Origin: Athripsodes cinereus
Taxonomy: Eukaryota > Arthropoda > Insecta > Trichoptera > Leptoceridae
Direction: 5' to 3'
DNA length: 64,000 nucleotides
NCBI GenBank assembly: GCA_947579605.1
Contig: OX388307.1
Coordinates: 15,539,237-15,603,236 of the forward strand
Both the position numbers and the translations under genes were made by a program. Shown one piece after another: positions 58,255 to 64,000 of this stretch. The notes beneath the pieces were generated by a model. It was not told the DNA's origin and did not search any database. It saw only the letters and a program-made list of their open reading frames with translations. Each line of letters opens with the position of its first letter. The first letter of the stretch is position 1.

Positions 58255-58345
58255 GTTCTCGTATATTTATATAGGGCATAGTACCGCCGTTTGCCGTTGT
58301 GACGTAATCGTGCGCTGTCTACCGCTAATACCACTAGCCGCAACA
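58255..58345 (+). promoter_or_regulatory. Weak promoter-like patch
   Basis: TATTTATATAGGGC, then a GC-rich stretch with TGTGACGTAATCG (CRE-like TGACGTAA). Composition differs from the flanks. No initiator or exon structure is convincing. Confidence 0.2.
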
Positions 58346-59318
58346 ACTTACCTCTAACATTGCATTTAATTAACACAGTTAGAAAAGCATTATTAATTTC
58401 TAAAAAAACTGCTAAAATATTATATTATTGTTTTTGTTATATTTGTTGACATATTTTTTTGTGTACAAAATTGAAACATTTGTACACTATAACTGTGTAT
58501 GCATTTCCAACGCTTCTTTTTTCAATACCTATATCGTTCCTTATACAGCAATATCAGAATGATAGTAATTTCCAAAGAATCGATCCACTTTTATGATGCA
58601 AATTATTGCTTAATGTGAGAGTGTTTGAGTCTTATGTAGATTCGTTATAAATCTGATTTCACCTTAAAAAATATTTCCATCTTGTGTTCCCCGAGAGAAA
58701 ATTTAAAGTGCGAATATTTTAGCTAACACTTATCATCACAACATTTTAGTAATTAATTATTTTGTTCACATTGTAGCATAGTGATAATATGCAATAGAAT
58801 ACATTTCATAGAAGCAGTTGTATGGCAGAACAAACAAATAATCATCCCGATAATATAAAAAAAACCATTTTGAAATTGCTTTGCTTTTTGCTGCTACACA
58901 TTCCTTTTTGCTAAAATAATAATAATAAATAATTATTATTATGCAACAGTAAAAAAAATATACAAATTATTATAATCCACACACTGGCGTATAAAGCCAT
59001 TATAATATTTATACGGTGGGTATCTAATATTCATTCTCTTTATATCATTATGACTCGACCAGACGGTTGTAGCGGCCTGAATTAAAGATGAGCTTTGAAG
59101 GGTTAATTCGAGTATGGACGCTTCTATGAACGGCATTAGCAGGTACCTACCTACTTAATACATACGTACCTACATACATGTTCAATGATTGTATCTACAG
59201 AGTTGTACATACATACGTAATAGTATATAATATTGTGCAGTACTCCAATTAAAATGTTACACAACGACGAATGTCAATAATGATTGATGATAATAATGTA
59301 TGTGAATCAAATAAGATT
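58346..59318. other. AT-rich spacer, no gene seen
   Basis: TAGGTACCTAC-type motifs near 59140-59180. Nothing coding. Confidence 0.5.
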
Positions 59319-60336
59319 TTTTTTTACTTACGTACTTATTTATTTCAATTTTACAGGATACATACAGTTGATACAAAAAATACAATGGTCTATTACATAT
59401 TTAGCAATAAGCAAACCAGTGAAGATCCCTATATTACCCTTATGTGCTCTACAAAACATACATAACTAAACATAACAGATAAAATCAACAAACAACAACT
59501 ACAATAGAACAGAGTAAATTATGTTAAGAAAATTAATAGAATAATGCTCACTAAGCAATAATCGCAGGATTAAACAATAAGCAATAAAAATAATACAATG
59601 AGTCATGAAAAATAAAATTAAAAATATAAAAATATCATATAAAATCTCTCAAAATTTAAAATTCAAAATTTAACATCATTTAAAATTCAATATTAAAATC
59701 TGTCATAAGCAAATAGGAATAATATTATCCAACACAAGCAAGAAATTAATTACCACCTATAAAACAAAACATGCAATACCATATAGAACAAATACTAGAC
59801 ATAAAAAGAATTGATTTAAATAATACACGACATTAAGGGCAATCGAAACACAACGAACAAAATAGCAATAAAAAAAAAATGTGGAAATAGAAATCGGAAA
59901 TTTACAAACAAAAGACCCTACAGCAGGTCACCGTCATCCCTCAAACAAATTTAACACCATCAATTCTAATTAGGTGGAAGCGGAATCAATGAGGTCCTCA
60001 ACGCATCGGACACAGACAATTTAAAACCTCTCAAACTCATGGTAAACACATCAAGACCCTGGAAAAATGAGTCATAGACAGAGCAAGCTCGCTTCAAGAA
60101 AGAATTCTGAACATAGTTTGTAGAGCTTATAGGGAGTCAAAACAAACGTTGTGAACGAACAACACGCATTGGACAGTTGAATGATATTTCACCCAATAGT
60201 CTCGCAGAATCAACCATGCCATTCAGGATTTTAAATAAAAACACCATGACAATCTCGGTTCTTCTGTTCTCGAGTGTGGGGATGCGATGGTAGTGAACAG
60301 CAGCTTTATAATCATCAAAATGTACCCCGGACAGAT
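59319..60336 (-). pseudogene. Jockey-like retrotransposon, C-terminus and 3' UTR
   Basis: Minus frame: HRIPTLENRRTEIVMVFLFK, ILNGMVDSARLLGEISFNCP, RVVRSQRLF, then after a frameshift near 60130 NSFLKRACSVYDSFFQGLDV and LRGFKLSVSDALRTSLIP, stop at 59966. The pattern LPxLExRR...VFLYKxLNG, xLRSxxLF, N-S-F...R is a conserved C-terminal region following RT in jockey-like insect elements. About 640 bp of A/T-rich 3' UTR follow, ending near AATAAATAAGTACGTAAGTA and an A run at about 59319-59329. The 5' side is cut where a family A fragment begins (about 60337). One frameshift; dead. Confidence 0.7.
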
Positions 60337-60440
60337 TATTATACCATCGTGGTACATCTCTCAAGTGGATTAGTCAGCAGACCAACCGCATATGATTAAC
60401 TCGCATGCAGTCCGTACCGACAAAAAAATTAAGACATTAA
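60337..60440 (-). repeat. Repeat family A, 3' part
   Basis: ATTATACCATCGTGGTACAT, CTCAAGTGGATTAGTCAGC, CCGTACCGAC, AATTAAGACATTA in reverse-complement order; it abuts the 5' break of the jockey-like relic. Confidence 0.6.
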
Positions 60441-60714
60441 TTCGTATAAAGAAAATTGTACAAAGGTATTTTAAAATGATGAATAATATCTCTCGTGCAT
60501 GGCATTAACAGTATAAGTCAAATTTCAACATTTTACAGGAGAGCATTTTAAAGTTTTTAAAATAAGCTTCTGAAGTCAAATATTGATATAAAGACGTGAA
60601 ATTTACAATTTCAATGTAAAATGTGTATTATTTTGTTACTGTGTATACAAAAGTTTAAAAATAACTTAAATAAAAGATTAAATTGACTTGTACTCATAGA
60701 TTCTGATATAAAAA

Positions 60715-60860
60715 TGACATATACTATTAGATTCTTACATATACTGTTGATGTCATTTGTGTTGGTATCTGGTTTCAGTGACATATACTGTTAGATTCTT
60801 ACATATACTGTTGATGTCAGTTGTGTTGGTATTTTGTTTGTGACGTATACTACTAAATGC
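60715..60860. repeat. Tandem repeat, unit about 63 bp
   Basis: Two copies plus a partial third start with TGACATATACT/TGACGTATACT at 60715, 60779 and 60841. Each full unit contains TTAGATTCTTACATATACTG and GATGTCA-TTGTGTTGGTAT. The embedded ATACTGTTGATG recurs at 63942-63953 and, inverted, in related forms at 60501-60521 and 63877-63893. Confidence 0.8.
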
Positions 60861-60968
60861 AACTTTTTCATAGGCTAGCTCTAAAAATAATATTAAAAAT
60901 CATCCAATTTCATAAAAACAGACACTTCTTTGGAAGACTATAAAACATAGGTACTTCGCTTTGTGAAA

Positions 60969-61137
60969 AAATTAAGACATTTTACATCTTAAATTCAGCG
61001 ATGAGGTTTGCCACCCATCCTGAATGTCTTGTTTTTATATTGGCACGGAGAGGACAGCTTGCATGTTTTATATGCAGCTGGTCTGCTGGCTACCCCACTT
61101 GTGGGATATGCCGTGATGGTATAGTAGTAGTAGTAGT
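60969..61137 (+). repeat. Repeat family A, best-preserved 3' two-thirds
   Basis: ACATTTTACATCTTAAATTC, AGCGATGAGGTTTGCCACCC, TGGCACGGAGAGGACAGC, CTGGCTACCCCACTTGTGGG, ATATGCCGTGATGGT, then five TAG units (61122-61137). Nearly identical to 41631-41882 in the shared part, hence young. Confidence 0.8.
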
Positions 61138-61239
61138 ACTTCGCTTTGTAATGGTATAGATTGCAAGTTTCCATGGTGGTTTCTCATCCACTTTGAGTGT
61201 TTAGGAAACTATTTTCATATTTTGTCTCCCAACTGATGG
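61138..61239. other. Junction segment
   Basis: No recognised feature between the family A tail and the I-like element. Confidence 0.4.
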
Positions 61240-63790
61240 TACCATCTTTCAGGGTTGCAGCTCTCCTAAACTTCATCCATCCTCAGACAAATGGATCCTT
61301 AAGTTCGCAGACAGACTTGCCCCCCTTCAGTCCCAAAACATAATGAAATATCTCAATCCTATTCCCACTTTGCTCTTGGAGAAATTGACAAAGAGTTTAA
61401 TGACAAGGAACTAAAGCTGGTCCTGAACTGCGTTACAGATACATCCCAGGAATCGATGGAATATCGTATAGCCTTATACAAAGAGTTTCTCTAGAATATT
61501 TACTTAACATTATTAAAAATATTTTCATCGTAGGCAATATACCTTGCTCGAGGAAAACTCAGATCATTATTCCAATCTTGAAAGCAGAGACTGACCCAAA
61601 CCAGGGCCAATCATATCGACCAATTGCGCTCTCCTCAGCAATAGCCAAAAATACAGAACACATGGTGAAAAATCGACTAGATTGATTCATAGAAGGTAAC
61701 AGGAAGCAGTCATCTTGGTTATCCAATTTCAGGAAGAGAATGGGAGTCCTGGACAGCGTAGCTATTTTGGTCACAGATGTTCACGTATCGTTATGGAGGA
61801 GAAAGCTCTTGGGAGGTGTATGCTTGGACATCAATAGTGCTTTCGATAATGTTATTATTTTTATACTATGTGCAAAGCTTGATCAATTGGACATTCCTTC
61901 TACCCTATCCGGACGTGAACCGAACCCGCAATCACCCTCCTATTAGAAAGACCATTCACAGGTGATTGCCGCAAGGCTCAGTGTTCTCACCCATTCTATT
62001 CAACTTGTACACGCATGATGTCTATCAGTCAGTATCTACGGATGTCCAAATTTTGAAATCTGCGGATGATTTGTTCGTATATTGCTCCGATAAATCCATG
62101 GACAACTTCCAGGTTTCCTTGCAATCAGAGTTGTTGTCGGAACATGGCCTTAATGCTTCCTTCCAGAAGTGCAAAAGCATAGTATTCTCCAGAAAACTCC
62201 GTCAAGTCTACCTGAAATTTTGATTTGACCAACGGTTGATTAATTCTTTTAACGAAATAAGATTCCTAGAGGTCACATTGGTCACTGGTCTTTGATGGAC
62301 CTCATTCATTGAACTCATACACCACAAATGTCAGACCGGCCTCAACATCATAAGAGCCGTCTCCAGGGTCTGGTGAGGTTGCCACCCCGCGACTCAGAAA
62401 ATCTTTTATACAGCATTTATCTGCAGCCATTTGGACTTTGGATCCTTTTTAATAACCCCAACCTCCAAGAAAACTTGTTGAGACCGGATCCGGTCTCAGT
62501 CTCTTCCGTTAATTACGGGTAATCCTCCCCTATCAACGCATTACAGGTGAAGGCTGCAGATCCCCCACTTGGACTGTGCACACATCTTATGTGTAACAGG
62601 TTTTTAGTCAAAATCCTGCGTTTTATTGATTACCCTCTGTCTCTCAAACTTCATCTCCTCTCATACTTGGTAACTCATTTACCGGTATGGAGGGGTAAAG
62701 ATCCACCACCTCTTGTTACCAGCTATAGAAAAATTAAAACTCCCTTGTTGGAGAGCTACTTACTGTATACTCTTTGTCATTTCCCACACTAAGTTTTAAA
62801 CCGAAAGTTGCTCTCAACCTGGGTGTCAGTAATGGCATATTCGCACCTCATATTTTCAAATCAATTTTTGATTCCGATTGGCACTACTGGCACCTATCTA
62901 TACAGACAGTTCGAAAAGTGACAAAGAGCGTACAGGGGCTGGCTTCTTTTTTAAATATAACACTAATAAAATGTTCAGGCACAGAGACGAGTCGTCAGTC
63001 TTCTCAGCGGAACGACTTGTTATTAGAGAGGCTATAAGGGCTCTGACCATACGCCATTACAGGGTTAAAACTCTCCTCAGCGACTCTCAAAACGCTCTCC
63101 AGTCCGTTCTTCCTCCAGTCCGTTCTCCCTCCAGGCCGTTCTCTCTCCAGCATTATCCCGACCAGATGATCTTTTATCTTTAGATATTAGATACCTCCTA
63201 TATAAACTTCAGATTTTGGGTGGAGAGGTGGTACTGGGTTGGATCCCGTGTGAACTGTGGGATCCCGGGCAATGAGGCGGTATATTTACTGGCCAAATTG
63301 GGAACGAACCTCTAACTAACCCATCGGAAACTGTCTCAGCCTCCGATTACACTTTGATATTCGGCCGAAATCTTATCCAGTGCTGGCAGGCAGAGTGGTC
63401 AGAGATCAGCCAACTCAAAGGAAGAAAGTATACCTCAATCCAACCCAATATGTCCACGAAACTTTTATTTTTCGGAAATTTCAATGAGTAAGGCTGACAC
63501 CTCCACGGTCTGTATAATGAAGTTAGCTCATTGCTTTGCCAGATTGCATCTCTACCGAATCCACGTTATTGGTTCTCGTCTATGCGACCGCCTGAAGGAG
63601 GAGGACCTTGATCATTTTTTTTTCGAATGCCCGATCAATAACTTCTACCCAACTTTGATTAACAACCTGGTACATTATAGGGTTCCGTTACCTACAAATA
63701 CTTCCTTGCTCCTGGGTTCAAGAAACAACAGTATTTTCAAACTCCTTGTCCTATTCCTTAAGCCCCATTTGATAAAGCTTTGAATGTTGT
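61240..63790 (+). pseudogene. I-like non-LTR retrotransposon: RT, RNase H and C-terminal finger, frame-broken
   Basis: From 61443 to 61945 one frame (a single stop at about 61682) reads IPGIDGISYSLIQRV, GQSYRPIALSSAIAKN (RT motif 1-2) and GGVCLDINSAFDNV (motif A). A shifted frame from 61966 gives PQGSVFSPILFNLYTHDV (motif B) and SADDLFVY, the catalytic box with F/Y replaced by S. From 62878: PIYTDSSKSDKERTGAGFFF, FSAERLVIREAIRALT, LLSDSQNALQSV, the three acidic blocks of an RNase H domain, with a decayed H-x-GIPGNE region near 63255. From 63484: LHLYRIHV and DLDHFFFECP, the C-terminal zinc-finger segment, with most of its cysteines lost. RT followed by RNase H places it in the I/jockey-related group. 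Multiple frameshifts and stops; no ORF1 or endonuclease seen. Confidence 0.8.
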
Positions 63791-64000
63791 GTTTTTTGTC
63801 CTAAACTAATAATTTTTCTTGGCAGTTTCTGGCTAGGAAGAAAGCCAACAAAAGAATAAGAGAGACAGCACGTGATACCAACAGTATAAGTGAATGAGTA
63901 AGAAAAAAAACATTCACGCGGCTCATAGTACATGTTGACTTATACTGTTGATGCCACTCACAATGTTGAAAACTAACCATAATGATTGGTCACTAAGAGT
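63791..64000. other. 3' flank of the I-like element with inverted motif pair
   Basis: CAACAGTATA (63879-63888) and its complement TATACTGTTG (63941-63950) form a stem-like pair, extended imperfectly on both sides. This may be the element's 3' UTR or a separate small element; the window ends here. Confidence 0.45.

Noticed and set aside
1..64000. CRISPR arrays, bacterial operons, rRNA or tRNA genes
   Set aside because: Repeats here are transposon-type, without regular spacer architecture; no rRNA or complete tRNA cloverleaf seen.

Overview
The window looks like AT-rich (about 30% GC by eye) non-coding DNA from an insect genome, probably a lepidopteran or a sternorrhynchan hemipteran. The evidence is indirect. 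It has eukaryotic non-LTR retrotransposon relics from at least five groups, tRNA-derived SINEs with A and B boxes, cut-and-paste MITEs with target-site duplications, TATA/Inr promoters, GT-AG splice signals, and a strong excess of the palindrome TAGGTACCTA. I see no bacterial operon, rRNA, tRNA gene, CRISPR array or complete host gene. No open frame outside the transposons exceeds about 110 codons, and none of those resembles a protein I know.

Layout. 1-13.6 kb: AT-rich spacer with an L2/CR1-like 3' end (1318-1660), two fold-back elements (2.8 and 3.9 kb), RTE-like C-terminal scraps (5.6-5.9 kb), a GC-rich minus-strand candidate exon (8.3 kb) and a decayed R4/Dong-type endonuclease (11.3-11.7 kb). 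13.6-15 kb: the best regulatory block, with a canonical TATA promoter below an X-box-like palindrome, then a GC-rich segment ending in a strong splice donor. 15-41 kb: mostly spacer sprinkled with two repeat families, called A (TAG-tailed) and B (GCGATAAACTCGCC core). It also has candidate small exons at 28.45 and 29.86 kb, an RTE 3' end at 38.7 kb and a 57-bp retroposition with a 14-bp target duplication at 36.2 kb. 41.6-53.4 kb: the densest mobile region, with two L2/CR1-like copies (one with an intact 274-codon frame), a 62-bp-arm fold-back, a pogo/Tigger-type MITE, two copies of one SINE (one nested inside another SINE-like repeat), an R4/Dong scrap, a PIF/Harbinger-type MITE, a TATA/Inr first-exon candidate, and RTE 3' ends. 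55.9-56.3 kb: a 173-bp inverted repeat differing at one base, each arm carrying a hammerhead-ribozyme-like motif. 59.3-64 kb: a jockey-like C-terminus on the minus strand and a long, frame-broken I-like element (RT, RNase H, C-terminal finger) on the plus strand, surrounded by copies of an AACAGTATAAGT motif.

The elements do not form a pathway. The window is best read as intergenic or giant-intron DNA recording successive transposition. The observations most worth checking are the paired hammerhead-like arms at 55.9-56.3 kb, the promoter and first-exon candidates at 13.7, 14.99 and 51.2 kb, and the 46-nt exon candidate at 28.45 kb. All family assignments come from reading motifs by eye; no database search was possible.
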